Part shown: one piece after another, positions 1 to 7,357 of the stretch
Layout of the letters: the number at the start of each line of letters is the position of its first letter
How positions within the stretch are numbered: position 1 is the stretch's first letter
Position numbers and translations under genes: made by a program
The notes under the pieces: model-generated
The model's database searches: none
Seen by the model: the letters and a program-made list of their open reading frames with translations, nothing else
Told to the model about the DNA's origin: nothing
Assembly (NCBI GenBank): GCA_934630485.1
Contig: CAKTWD010000027.1
Span: 1-16,936 of the forward strand
From: an uncultured Eggerthellaceae bacterium
GTDB lineage: Bacteria > Actinomycetota > Coriobacteriia > Coriobacteriales > Eggerthellaceae
Length of the DNA: 16,936 nt
Direction of reading: 5' to 3'

Positions 1-77
1 GAGGCCGAAGGTGCTCGCCTGCTAAGTGAGTATGCCCCAAAAGGGCATCTAGGGTTCGAATCCCTACTTCTCCGCCA
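1..77 (+). tRNA. tRNA-Ser(GCU), 5' end cut off by the window
   Basis: The anticodon arm is visible: stem 14-18 pairs with 26-30 around a seven-base loop 19-25 with anticodon GCT at 21-23. A long variable arm follows (GCCCC/GGGC pairing, about 33-48), then a T-arm with GGTTCGAATCC, the acceptor 3' strand and an encoded CCA at 75-77. The long variable arm and anticodon give tRNA-Ser reading AGC/AGU. The first bases of the acceptor and D-arm lie before position 1. Confidence 0.93.
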
Positions 78-87
78 GCATTTAACA

Positions 88-117
88 GCGCTCGCGTTTC
101 GCGGGCGCTTTTCTTTT
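88..117 (+). terminator. Intrinsic terminator of tRNA-Ser
   Basis: A nine-base-pair stem (88-96 with 100-108, one T-G pair) closes a TTT loop and is followed at once by TTTTCTTTT. It sits 10 bases after the tRNA CCA end. Confidence 0.9.
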
Positions 118-124
118 GCTCTGA

Positions 125-292
125 AAGCGGTGACAGGTGAGGTATCGCGTGCGCAACGTTAGTTGCGGCGATATGAGCCGCATGCGTGACCTTGCTTGCG
201 GTGGGCGCACGCGTTGGCGACAGGCGATGTGAGCCGCTGGCTCGATCTTGCGTTTGCGCCAGGACGTCGTTAGGTGCAGGCGATGTGAGCCG
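125..292. repeat. Degenerate 56-bp tandem repeat, three units
   Basis: Units 125-180, 181-236 and 237-292 are each 56 bases and end in the same block: GCGATATGAGCCG in the first, CAGGCGATGTGAGCCG in the other two. Units two and three match at about 34 of 56 positions by eye, with the last 16 identical. The array fills the gap between the tRNA terminator and the promoter of the next gene. No coding frame is evident in it. Confidence 0.6.
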
Positions 293-311
293 ATGCCAAA
301 CGGGTTATAAT
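284..311 (+). promoter_or_regulatory. Promoter for the DUF2207 gene
   Basis: A perfect TATAAT at 306-311 lies 32 bases before the start codon at 344. The -35 region is poor; TGTGAG at 284-289 with a 16-base spacer is the best candidate and lies inside the conserved end of the 56-bp repeat. A ribosome site AAGGA at 331-335 serves the gene. Confidence 0.55.
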
Positions 312-343
312 GGGGAGCTGATTTTCGTTTAAGGAAGCAGGCA

Positions 344-2227
344 ATGTCAGGGCAGTTCTCACAAAGGTCATCAGCAGGGGCAAGTCGCGCAACGCGCGTG
401 GCTTTTATGCCTGCGCTCGCTGCCGTTCTGGTGGCGCTTTTGGTGTCCTTCGCCTTCTCGTTGATTCCAACCTCGGTCGAACGTGCCTATGCCGCGCCGT
501 ACGAGTACTCCCATGTCAGCATCAATGCTCAGGTGCAAACCGACGCCAGTGTGCGCGTGGTTGAGCATCGCGTTCTTTCGTTTTCGGGCGACTGCGATCG
601 GTATCAGCAGGAGTACCACGGCCTGCAGAAAAATCAGCAGCTGGTTATTAACGACATCCGCATTGCTCCCGTCGACGAGCTGGGAAACGTCGTGGGCGAC
701 TGGCAGCGTCTTTTGCCTGTGGCATTTCAGTCGGAATGGCGACGCACCATGCCGTCTGACAAGCTTGCCGAGCTAACCCAATCCGGCTCGTATGCGTACG
801 ACATAACCAAGCACATCACGCATATGTATTTCCCCGCGCATGCCGGCGACAACATCGTGGTCGAGTTCGACTACTCCGTGGTCAACGGCGCTCTGGCTTA
901 CAAGGACGTGGCCGACGTTAGCATCAAGTACGTTGGCGATTCGTTCCAGGCTGACTCGCACGACGTGACCTTCACCATCACGCTTCCGGTGCTCGAGTCG
1001 GTTCAGGCGGTGCCGGAAAAGAACGTTTATGCATGGGGCCACGGCCCTGAAAACGGAACGTTCGAGAATCAGGGCGCGGCGGTAGTGTACACGGATGAGT
1101 TCGTGAAGGCGGGGCAGTATGCCGAAGCCCACGTCGTGTTTCCGTCGAACTGGCTTAGGAACATCTCGGGAAGCGATTCGCGTCTGCATCGCGACGAGAT
1201 GCATCTGAATTGGATCCTTAACAACGAAGAGGGCTGGCAGGACCGATTCCGCTACGGCGCCATCACCGACGACCGCGTCAGCATCGTTTTGGTTGCCGTT
1301 GCCCTGCTCGCGCTGTTCGCATCCCTTGCTGTGTGCTTGCGATTCAGGAGCGAGCCGCGATCCCTGGTTGATGCCGGCGCCGAAGAATCGGCTTCACGTG
1401 GGCGCGACTTGCTGCGCAGATTGCATCCTGCGGTTGCCGTTCGCCTGAGGGAAGGCGGCGGGCAGACCGATCGCGAGTTCGCCCTGACCATTATGAGCCT
1501 ATGTGATCGCGAGGTTCTGAGGGTTTCGAGCGCTGCGGCGGAAGGTGCTGCAGCAGAAGGTGAAGCTGCCGATAAGGACCCTATCAAGATCAGCCGTGCT
1601 TCATTCGACCACCTTGATGACGAAGCCGATCAGGCAGCTATGGCTATCTTCGATGTGGTTGCCAACGGTCAAGGCGATGTAGTCTTGCCGCTTGCAGCTC
1701 ATGCCGCGATTGATGGCCCTGCATTTCTTGAGGCTGTTCGCGCGTGGGAAGCCGCTGTCTCGCGCGATTTCAACGTTCAAGAGTTTGTCGACCTTTCTGG
1801 TGCCGCTTGGGGTAAGCGCCTTCGTCGCTTCGGCGTCGTGCTCGTCTTCCTTGCACTTGTCACACTTGTGGCTACCACCTGCATCCTTGCCGCAGCGCTG
1901 CTTGTCGTCGCGTCCTTTGCCGTATTCGTCGCTTCTGCCGAGACTAAGCGCTTCACGCAGAAGACCGTTGACGACCTTGCGCTTTTCAATGCATACGCCG
2001 ATGCGCTTGTTGAGAAGGACGAGTTTGATCAGCGAGAGATTCTTGATGCAAGCGTGTTGGGTTTAAGCGTGAACTGTGATGGATCTTGCAACCCCGACGC
2101 GGTTGCGGACGCCGTTGAGCGCGCGATCCCGTCGTTCTTCAAGCTTGCTCATCGCAGGCAAAGCCGAATCGCCGCTGCGCTTCGCGATATGCCCGGTCGC
2201 TTCAAAAAGAATAAGTCCAAACGATAA
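344..2227 (+). CDS. DUF2207 domain membrane protein
   Basis: This 627-residue protein is an anchored envelope protein of unknown biochemical role. Residues about 20-50 form a signal or membrane segment ending in AYA before APYEY. Residues about 52-290 are an extracytoplasmic beta-rich domain with the DUF2207 pattern: a start like INAQVQTDASVRVVEHR, then an F-D-Y-S-V strand near 174-178. One membrane segment follows at about 312-333, then a cytoplasmic region of about 160 residues with an Ala/Glu-rich stretch (397-410), a double membrane segment at about 496-531, and a basic C-terminal tail ending KKNKSKR. The ATG at 344 has AAGGA eight bases upstream. It is the first gene of a plus-strand run of three, though the 98-base gap to the next gene may hold its own promoter. 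The DUF2207 assignment is from recall of the family pattern. Confidence 0.75.
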   Translation: MSGQFSQRSSAGASRATRVAFMPALAAVLVALLVSFAFSLIPTSVERAYAAPYEYSHVSINAQVQTDASVRVVEHRVLSFSGDCDRYQQEYHGLQKNQQLVINDIRIAPVDELGNVVGDWQRLLPVAFQSEWRRTMPSDKLAELTQSGSYAYDITKHITHMYFPAHAGDNIVVEFDYSVVNGALAYKDVADVSIKYVGDSFQADSHDVTFTITLPVLESVQAVPEKNVYAWGHGPENGTFENQGAAVVYTDEFVKAGQYAEAHVVFPSNWLRNISGSDSRLHRDEMHLNWILNNEEGWQDRFRYGAITDDRVSIVLVAVALLALFASLAVCLRFRSEPRSLVDAGAEESASRGRDLLRRLHPAVAVRLREGGGQTDREFALTIMSLCDREVLRVSSAAAEGAAAEGEAADKDPIKISRASFDHLDDEADQAAMAIFDVVANGQGDVVLPLAAHAAIDGPAFLEAVRAWEAAVSRDFNVQEFVDLSGAAWGKRLRRFGVVLVFLALVTLVATTCILAAALLVVASFAVFVASAETKRFTQKTVDDLALFNAYADALVEKDEFDQREILDASVLGLSVNCDGSCNPDAVADAVERAIPSFFKLAHRRQSRIAAALRDMPGRFKKNKSKR

Positions 2228-2266
2228 AATGCCGTTTCAAGCTGGTGGCTTTCACGCCGCGGGGCT

Positions 2267-2272
2267 TAGAAT
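2267..2272 (+). promoter_or_regulatory. Possible -10 box before the kinase-like gene
   Basis: TAGAAT at 2267-2272 resembles a -10 hexamer, 54 bases before the chosen start at 2326. No good -35 is seen. A seven-base inverted repeat (GGTGGCT at 2244-2250, AGCCACC at 2303-2309) brackets it and ends just before the ribosome site. The kinase gene may instead be read from the promoter upstream of the DUF2207 gene. Confidence 0.25.
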
Positions 2273-2325
2273 GGACGGAGCCGCTGTTTCAGCTGATTAA
2301 AGAGCCACCGAATAAGGAGAGCCAT

Positions 2326-2859
2326 ATGGCCGAAGAGAAGAGCAACGTCGTTCTTATCGGAATGCCCGGTGCGGGCAAGTCCACGTTGGGCATCGTTCTG
2401 GCCAAGATCATGGCCCTGAAATTCGTCGATGCCGACCTGGTTATTCAAGAGCAGATGGACAAAACCCTGCAGACCATCATCGACGCGATGGGTCCCGACG
2501 GTTTCATTCAGGTTGAGAACGAGATTTTGTCCGATCTTGAAGCCGAGGAAACCGTTATCGCAACCGGCGGCAGCGCTATTTATTCGGATGAGGCAATGAA
2601 GCATCTCTCCGATATCGGCGTCATTGTTTATCTTGAGATCTCTTACGACTCGTTGAAGGGTCGTTTGGGCGACCTGCAGGAGCGCGGTGTCGTCCTGAAG
2701 GGCGGCATGGGCATGAGCCTGCGCGAGCTGTACGACGAGCGCAAGCCGCTGTACGAGAAGTACGCTGACATCGTCGTGAACGTCGACGACCTCAACATCA
2801 CCGCTGCAGCCCGCAAGGTCGCCTGCGCGCTGGATCATTGCGAGGCCTTGGCTTACTAA
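2326..2859 (+). CDS. Shikimate-kinase-like P-loop kinase, substrate uncertain
   Basis: This 177-residue cytosolic protein has the size and order of shikimate kinase, which phosphorylates shikimate at the 3-hydroxyl in the chorismate pathway. Seen: Walker A GMPGAGKS (12-19), the D-A-D motif (35-37), ATGGSAI (79-85) in place of the usual GGG motif, a lid with an arginine (120), and ERKPLYEKYAD (138-148), which carries the second substrate arginine. The F-R-x-x-E arginine that binds shikimate carboxylate in known enzymes is replaced: here the segment reads FIQVE (60-64). A related subfamily with GGS and the YS..AM pattern exists as far as I recall and is usually named shikimate kinase automatically. 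The start at 2326 has AAGGAG at 2314-2319; an upstream in-frame ATG at 2245 has no such site. The MBL gene follows 40 bases downstream, so they probably share a transcript. Confidence 0.75.
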   Translation: MAEEKSNVVLIGMPGAGKSTLGIVLAKIMALKFVDADLVIQEQMDKTLQTIIDAMGPDGFIQVENEILSDLEAEETVIATGGSAIYSDEAMKHLSDIGVIVYLEISYDSLKGRLGDLQERGVVLKGGMGMSLRELYDERKPLYEKYADIVVNVDDLNITAAARKVACALDHCEALAY

Positions 2860-2899
2860 AGCAAAGGGTTGCTGCGTATTTCGAAACGGGGAGGGCCAT

Positions 2900-3742
2900 A
2901 TGAAGATAACCATGATGGGAACCGGCCACGCAATGGTGACCGAGAACTACAACACGTGCTTCACCATGCAGAACACTACCGAGCCCGCAGCGGCAAACGT
3001 GCCCGAGGGCCAGCTGCCTCCGGTTTTCCTGGCCGACGGCGGCGGCGGCAACACCATTCTTCGCAACTTGAAGCGCGCGGGCATCAAGCCTTCGCAGATC
3101 CACGACGTGTTCGTCAGCCATCACCATATCGACCACATGGCGGGAATTCTTTGGGTGGTTCGCGCCATCACCAGTGAGATGTGGCGCGGCTCATACGAGG
3201 GTGAAGCGCGCATTTACTCGCATCCCGAGCTTTCCAAGCTGATGGAGGATCTTTGCAAGACGGTTCTGGACAAGCGTCAGGCATGCTTCATCGGCGACAA
3301 GCTGAAGTTCGTTCCAGTCGAGGACGGCGACACCGCCGAGATCATCGGTCATCCGGTGACGTTCTTCGATTTGGGCCCCGAAAGCAAGGTTCGCCAATTC
3401 GGTTTCCAGATGGTGCTTGAGGACGGTCGCAAGATCTCGATGTTCGGCGACGAGACGTGCCACCCCGCGGGCGAGCCCTATTTGCAGGGCAGCTTCCTGG
3501 CATTTCACGAGGCTTTCTGTCTTGATGCCGAGGAGGCAATTTACCACCCGTATCAGATCGGCCATAGCACGGTGAAAACGGCGTGCGAACTTGCGGAGGC
3601 TGCGGGCGTGCAGAACTTGGTTCTGTACCATACCGAGGAAAGCCACGGCGCCGATCGACAGCGTCTTTATTTGGAAGAGGGATCGCACTACTTTACGGGC
3701 ACGCTGCGCGTTCCCAACGATCTGGAGTCGTTCGAGATCTAG
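2900..3742 (+). CDS. RNase Z-like MBL-fold metallo-hydrolase
   Basis: The protein has 280 residues, no signal peptide, and an MBL fold of the RNase Z/arylsulfatase branch. Seen: opening strand MKITMMGTGHA, motif II HHHIDH (74-79), FGDET (182-186) with the bridging aspartate, HEAF (203-206), GHST (221-224) followed by ACELAEAAGV, and LYH (242-244) with the last histidine. That C-terminal order is what RNase Z and its relatives show. The usual third-motif histidine is not found: the matching stretch is FFDLGPESKVRQFGF (155-169). There is no long exosite arm, so tRNA 3'-processing is unproven and another phospho- or sulfo-ester or lactone substrate is possible. The start has GGGAGG at 2889-2894. 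It is probably co-transcribed with the kinase-like gene and ends before a bidirectional hairpin. Confidence 0.8.
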   Translation: MKITMMGTGHAMVTENYNTCFTMQNTTEPAAANVPEGQLPPVFLADGGGGNTILRNLKRAGIKPSQIHDVFVSHHHIDHMAGILWVVRAITSEMWRGSYEGEARIYSHPELSKLMEDLCKTVLDKRQACFIGDKLKFVPVEDGDTAEIIGHPVTFFDLGPESKVRQFGFQMVLEDGRKISMFGDETCHPAGEPYLQGSFLAFHEAFCLDAEEAIYHPYQIGHSTVKTACELAEAAGVQNLVLYHTEESHGADRQRLYLEEGSHYFTGTLRVPNDLESFEI

Positions 3743-3777
3743 AAGCAAGGGCGTGCTTCGGCGCACTATTCAATCAA

Positions 3778-3820
3778 AAGCCTCAGGCAGTTCGAATTCA
3801 ACTGCCTGAGGCTTCGTGTT
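3778..3820. terminator. Bidirectional terminator between convergent genes
   Basis: A perfect 15-base-pair stem (3778-3792 with 3800-3814) closes a seven-base loop. It lies between the end of the MBL gene and the end of the minus-strand LysR gene. The plus side is followed by CGTGTTTCT and the minus side by TTTGATTG, so neither T-tract is strong, but the position between converging genes fits termination of both. Confidence 0.75.
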
Positions 3821-3910
3821 TCTAGGTATTGGCTGCGTGGGCGATGCGGGTCTGCGTGCGGAGTGACGGGCTTACGCGGGTGCGTTGAGGCCACACGTTG
3901 GGCGGAAGAC

Positions 3911-4858
3911 TTACGCGAGCGATTCGAGTTGGATGATGTAGCGCCGGGTGAGGTCTGATTGTTCGGCGTCCTTCTTCACCACATAGCCGATGGTGTTCGG
4001 TTCTGCGTCGGAGATGGGGATGCAAATAGAGTCGCCGATTGCGGGGGCATCGCTGTCGGTTTCGAGCAAGGGCGCGCAGTAGGTGAAGCAGCCCGACCCC
4101 GTTGCGAAGTCGGCTACCGCTTCCGTCATGGGCTCAAAGAACTGGTCGTATAGGGCGTCAGTATTGCCCCCCAAGTCGGACGAGGCAATGCGGATGTCCT
4201 TATGGTGCTTCATGCGGAAATAAATATAGTGCTCAAGGTCGAATGTCGGGTACAGCGCCAGCTGAGACATGGTGACCGAGCTGCGGTTGGCCAGTGGCGA
4301 GTCTTCGGATGCGAAGGCGTAGGTCTTGGTTTCCAGGATGGGGTGGAATTCGAGGTTGTTTATGGAGATGATCTCGGTTAACGCGCTGCGATTGGTCTGC
4401 GAAAGCTGAAGGATGCCGATATCCTTGCGGCCCTCGGCGACGTCTTCGATGATCTGAGGCGCGTTCTCGATGCCTAGGAAGAATAGGTCGTTGCTTTTGG
4501 GTGATGCTGCGGCGGTTGCTTTGATTGCTTGGAAACCAACACCGACGGGAACGGTTGAGATTCGTAACGATTCGGCTTCGTCGGCGTGATCGGCAAATAC
4601 CTCGTCAAGCTGGTCCATGGCGAAGACCACTTTACGGGCGAAATCCAAGAAACGCCCGCCGTTAGGCGTTGCGAATGCACCCTTTCTGCTGCCCTCGAAT
4701 ATGGGGAAGCCGAGCTTCTCTTCGGCCTGCGAAAGAACGCGTGCAAGCGTTCCCTTCGAAACATCGAGCTGACGCGCGGCTTCGGAAATAGAACCCGCCG
4801 ATTCGATGGCGAGGAAATAGCGCAATTGTTGAACGGTGAGACCGAGCGATTCCGACAT
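3911..4858 (-). CDS. LysR-family transcriptional regulator 1
   Basis: The protein is 315 residues from the chosen start, the usual LysR length. The N-terminus holds the winged helix-turn-helix: LTVQQLRYFLAIESAGSIS, then EAARQLDVSKGTLARVLSQA, then a linker helix with FLDFARKVV. The rest is a periplasmic-binding-protein-like effector domain. The in-frame ATG at 4984 would add 42 residues with no family counterpart; the ATG at 4858 has AAGG about eight bases upstream and begins at the right point for LysR. It diverges from the phosphodiesterase-like gene across a 276-base gap with a large dyad, so it most likely controls that gene and the transporter beyond. It is paralogous to the second LysR (10732-11658): both begin TVQQLRY and share the RKGA segment and a GY-V-K ending region. 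The effector cannot be read. Confidence 0.88.
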   Translation of the reverse strand: MSESLGLTVQQLRYFLAIESAGSISEAARQLDVSKGTLARVLSQAEEKLGFPIFEGSRKGAFATPNGGRFLDFARKVVFAMDQLDEVFADHADEAESLRISTVPVGVGFQAIKATAAASPKSNDLFFLGIENAPQIIEDVAEGRKDIGILQLSQTNRSALTEIISINNLEFHPILETKTYAFASEDSPLANRSSVTMSQLALYPTFDLEHYIYFRMKHHKDIRIASSDLGGNTDALYDQFFEPMTEAVADFATGSGCFTYCAPLLETDSDAPAIGDSICIPISDAEPNTIGYVVKKDAEQSDLTRRYIIQLESLA

Positions 4859-4934
4859 AGTTTCGACCTTGTTTGATTTCTGCCCAAATGCAGTTGGGAT
4901 GACGAGTAAGCAGCGCTTGACGCATGCTTGATGC

Positions 4935-4984
4935 TTGATTGATTCTAACAGATACGTACGCATAAAGCGCACGAAATCAATCAA
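4935..4984. promoter_or_regulatory. Divergent promoter/operator dyad for LysR 1 and the phosphodiesterase-like gene
   Basis: A perfect ten-base inverted repeat, TTGATTGATT at 4935-4944 and AATCAATCAA at 4975-4984, flanks 30 bases. On the plus strand TTGATT (4939-4944), a 16-base spacer and CATAAA (4961-4966) form a possible promoter. On the minus strand the mirror TTGATT has a weaker partner. A CGTACG palindrome (4955-4960) lies near the centre. Both the -35-like boxes and any LysR site would therefore be in the same element. The role is inferred from position and symmetry. Confidence 0.5.
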
Positions 4985-5056
4985 ACGTTCAGATATAGGA
5001 AACTCTTATGGGTATCTTCATCACCTTTATCTCGGAGGCGAGTATGATGAAATCAT

Positions 5057-5104
5057 CGTACGAAAGTATGTAATCGATGTTCGTTCGTATGCAAAGGGCG
5101 TACG
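5057..5104 (+). promoter_or_regulatory. Cluster of CGTACG-type sites in the leader of the phosphodiesterase-like gene
   Basis: CGTACG occurs at 5057-5062 and 5099-5104, with the near copy CGTTCG at 5082-5087; a further CGTACG is at 4955-4960. The two perfect leader copies are 42 bases apart, about four helical turns. The cluster ends some 20 bases before the ribosome site GGGAGGG (5124-5130). It may be a second operator; short palindromes of this kind can also arise by chance. Confidence 0.35.
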
Positions 5105-5134
5105 AGAGCATCGAGGGAGAAAAGGGAGGGAAAT

Positions 5135-7252
5135 ATGCTTCGATCGAAAGGCCTGACAGACAAGATGCTGCTTCTGGGCATCGACGGCATGGACCCGCGT
5201 TTCGCACGCGTCCTGGTCGATGAGGGCAAGATGCCCAATTTGAAGAAGCTGATGGAGAAGGGCGCCTGCCGCGAGGATCTTCGCATGCTGGGTGCTAACC
5301 CCACCATCACGCCGCCGATGTGGGCAACGCTTGCTACGGGTGCATACCCCATGACGCACGGCATCATGGACTACAACCTGTCTGCCGAGAACGACAAGGA
5401 CGTCACCATCGGCGCATTTAGCTCGCGCTTCCTGAAGGCCGAGCCGCTGTGGAACGTCACCGCTGAAGAGGGCAAGAAGACGCTGGTCATGCACTGGCCC
5501 GGCGGCTCGTTCCCTCCGACCACCGATTCCGAGAACCTCACCGTCATCGACGGTTCTTCGCCCGGAGCTTGCTGCGCATGGTCCAGCGTCCGCGACCTCG
5601 ACATGGTATACGTTGCCAGCACCAAGTGCCCCAAGCCCAACTACCTGCCCATGGCAACCCTGACCTCCGAACTTGAGGGCGACGAGCCCCTGAAGTTTCT
5701 TTACCCGCCCGTACACGATGGCATGCCCATGTCCTCCGGTGGCGTCACCCCCGAGGCTAAGGAGCGCTTGAAGGGTTACCAGAAGTGGTACAAGGAGTTC
5801 ATCGACGTCGAGGGTTACAAGCCCGATCCTTCGTTCGTTGTCGACAACGTTCTTTACGAAGAGGGCAAGGGCCTTATGTGGAACGTCGCCGACTTCCCGA
5901 CCGGCGTTTCCTTCTCGCCCGTGTGGCCTGCGCATGACTGGGGCTTCGATGTTCCGGCCGACGCCAAGGAATTCCTGATCATCACCTTCTACGGCAAGGT
6001 TCAGCGTTTCGGCCTTATCACCAAGGGCGAGTCCGGCGCTTACGACACCGTCGCCATCTACAAGGACAAGCAGACGGCCGAGCCCGTCACCGTTCTGACT
6101 GAGGATGCCGGCTTGGTTGGCGTGTACGACGAGGTTCCTTCCAAGGAAGGCCCCGAACCCGTATACCGCAACATGCGCCTGCTCAAGATCGGCGAGGACG
6201 GCAACTACGTTCGCATTTGGTCTTCCCGCGGCATGAGCTGCACTGACGACTCCGTCTTCTTCCCCAAGGAGAACTTCGCTGAGATCGTCAAGCGCTTCGG
6301 TCCTCCGCAGCCCACCAGCCAGATGTGCGGCAACGACGCCGACCTCATCCTGAAGTGCAACAACGAGCAGTGGATCAAGGCCGCCGAGTGGCAGTCCAAC
6401 GTCATCCATTACTTCATCGAGGAAAAGGGCACCGAGGTCGTCTTCAGCCACTTCCACAACATCGACCTTCAGAGCCACAACTACATGAAGTACATGAAGA
6501 ACCGCGAGACCTCTCGTTACGACGAGTCTGAGGTTCGCAAGTTCGCCGAGGCAACCTACAAGGTTACCGACGACTATCTGGGTTCGTTCATGCACCTCAT
6601 CGACGAGGGTTGGACGCTGGCTATCTTCTCTGATCATGCACTTATTTCCTGCGAGGTTGAGGCTGTGGCCATGGGCGACAACACCGGTGTTTCGCTGGAG
6701 CCTCTGCACAAGATGGGTTACACCGTGCTCAAGACCGATGAGAACGGTAAGGAGCTGCCCGAGGTCGACTGGACCAAGACCAAGGCAATCATGACCCGCT
6801 CCAACAGCATCTACATCAACGTCAAGGGCCGCGACCCGCACGGCATCGTCGATCCTGCCGACAAGTACGAGCTCGAAGAGCAGATCATCACCGATCTGTA
6901 CGGCTACAAGCACCCTAAGACCGGTCATCGCATCTTCGACCTGGCTGTCCACAACAAGGAAGCCGTTCTGTTCGGTTTGGGTGGTCCGATGGGTTCCGAC
7001 ATCGTGTTCTTCGTCAACGAGAACTACGCCGAGGACCATGGCGCCGGCTTGTCCACCGCAACCGGTCACAACGACACCTCGCTCGGCCCGATCTTCTGCG
7101 TTGCCGGCCCCGGCATCAAGGAAGGCTATCGTACCGACATGCACATCCGCGAGGTCGACCTGGCTCCTACGGCCGCTGTCCTTCTGGGCGTCGACTTCCC
7201 GGCTCAGTGCGAGGGTTCGCCCGCGTACGACATCTTCACCGAGCGCGTCTAA
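5135..7252 (+). CDS. Alkaline phosphatase superfamily protein (phosphodiesterase/nucleotide pyrophosphatase type)
   Basis: This 705-residue protein lacks a signal peptide and should act in the cytosol. It has the metal site of the type I phosphodiesterase/nucleotide pyrophosphatase group: GIDGMDP with D17; TITPPMWATLATG with T59 as the likely nucleophile, followed by YPMTHGIMDY; HNIDLQSH giving D444 and H448; FSDHA giving D500 and H501; and TATGHND giving H645. All six metal-site positions and the nucleophile are present, so it should be active. The sulfatase formylglycine motif C-x-P-x-R is absent, so a Thr nucleophile chemistry on phosphodiesters, phosphonate esters or other esters is expected. 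About 300 residues between the halves (about 125-435) are unlike the small family members and probably decide the substrate. GGGAGGG lies just before the ATG. It is divergent from LysR 1 and 243 bases ahead of an anion transporter, which suggests import then hydrolysis. Confidence 0.85.
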   Translation: MLRSKGLTDKMLLLGIDGMDPRFARVLVDEGKMPNLKKLMEKGACREDLRMLGANPTITPPMWATLATGAYPMTHGIMDYNLSAENDKDVTIGAFSSRFLKAEPLWNVTAEEGKKTLVMHWPGGSFPPTTDSENLTVIDGSSPGACCAWSSVRDLDMVYVASTKCPKPNYLPMATLTSELEGDEPLKFLYPPVHDGMPMSSGGVTPEAKERLKGYQKWYKEFIDVEGYKPDPSFVVDNVLYEEGKGLMWNVADFPTGVSFSPVWPAHDWGFDVPADAKEFLIITFYGKVQRFGLITKGESGAYDTVAIYKDKQTAEPVTVLTEDAGLVGVYDEVPSKEGPEPVYRNMRLLKIGEDGNYVRIWSSRGMSCTDDSVFFPKENFAEIVKRFGPPQPTSQMCGNDADLILKCNNEQWIKAAEWQSNVIHYFIEEKGTEVVFSHFHNIDLQSHNYMKYMKNRETSRYDESEVRKFAEATYKVTDDYLGSFMHLIDEGWTLAIFSDHALISCEVEAVAMGDNTGVSLEPLHKMGYTVLKTDENGKELPEVDWTKTKAIMTRSNSIYINVKGRDPHGIVDPADKYELEEQIITDLYGYKHPKTGHRIFDLAVHNKEAVLFGLGGPMGSDIVFFVNENYAEDHGAGLSTATGHNDTSLGPIFCVAGPGIKEGYRTDMHIREVDLAPTAAVLLGVDFPAQCEGSPAYDIFTERV

Positions 7253-7288
7253 TAACGTCGCCGCTCTTGGTGGGTGAGCCCATAGAAC

Positions 7289-7345
7289 TAGGCAGCGGAC
7301 GCGAGTTCGTAGGAACAAGCGGGCCGCGTCGCCCCAAGGGCTTTA
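7289..7345. repeat. Intergenic palindromic element, copy 1
   Basis: These 57 bases match 10647-10701 at 48 of 57 aligned columns by eye (seven mismatches, two single-base gaps). The element contains GTTC-N4-GAAC (7305-7316), the shared block AGCGGGCCGCG, and GCCC-CAA-GGGC (7332-7342). Mismatches fall in the GTTC/GAAC loop and not in its stem. It sits 36 bases after the end of the phosphodiesterase-like gene. Confidence 0.7.
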
Positions 7346-7357
7346 TCTAGGAACAAA

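Noticed and set aside
125..292. CRISPR-like array
   Set aside because: Units are contiguous and degenerate, with no constant repeat of 24-40 bases alternating with unique spacers, and no cas gene is near.
2266..2913. Minus-strand open frame of 215 codons
   Set aside because: It is antisense to the kinase-like gene with intact Walker A motif; no motif on the minus strand.
4859..4984. N-terminal extension of LysR 1 from the ATG at 4984
   Set aside because: The extra 42 residues have no LysR counterpart and would run through the divergent promoter dyad; the ATG at 4858 fits the family start.
5135..7252. Formylglycine-dependent sulfatase
   Set aside because: No C-x-P-x-R or S-x-P-x-R motif is present; the nucleophile region is the Thr type of phosphodiesterases.
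5027..7318. Very long open frame (763 codons) on the minus strand
   Set aside because: It lies antisense to the phosphodiesterase-like gene, whose plus-strand frame has clear catalytic motifs and a good ribosome site. The minus product is Val/Asp/Gly-rich with no recognisable motif, a usual by-product of codon bias.
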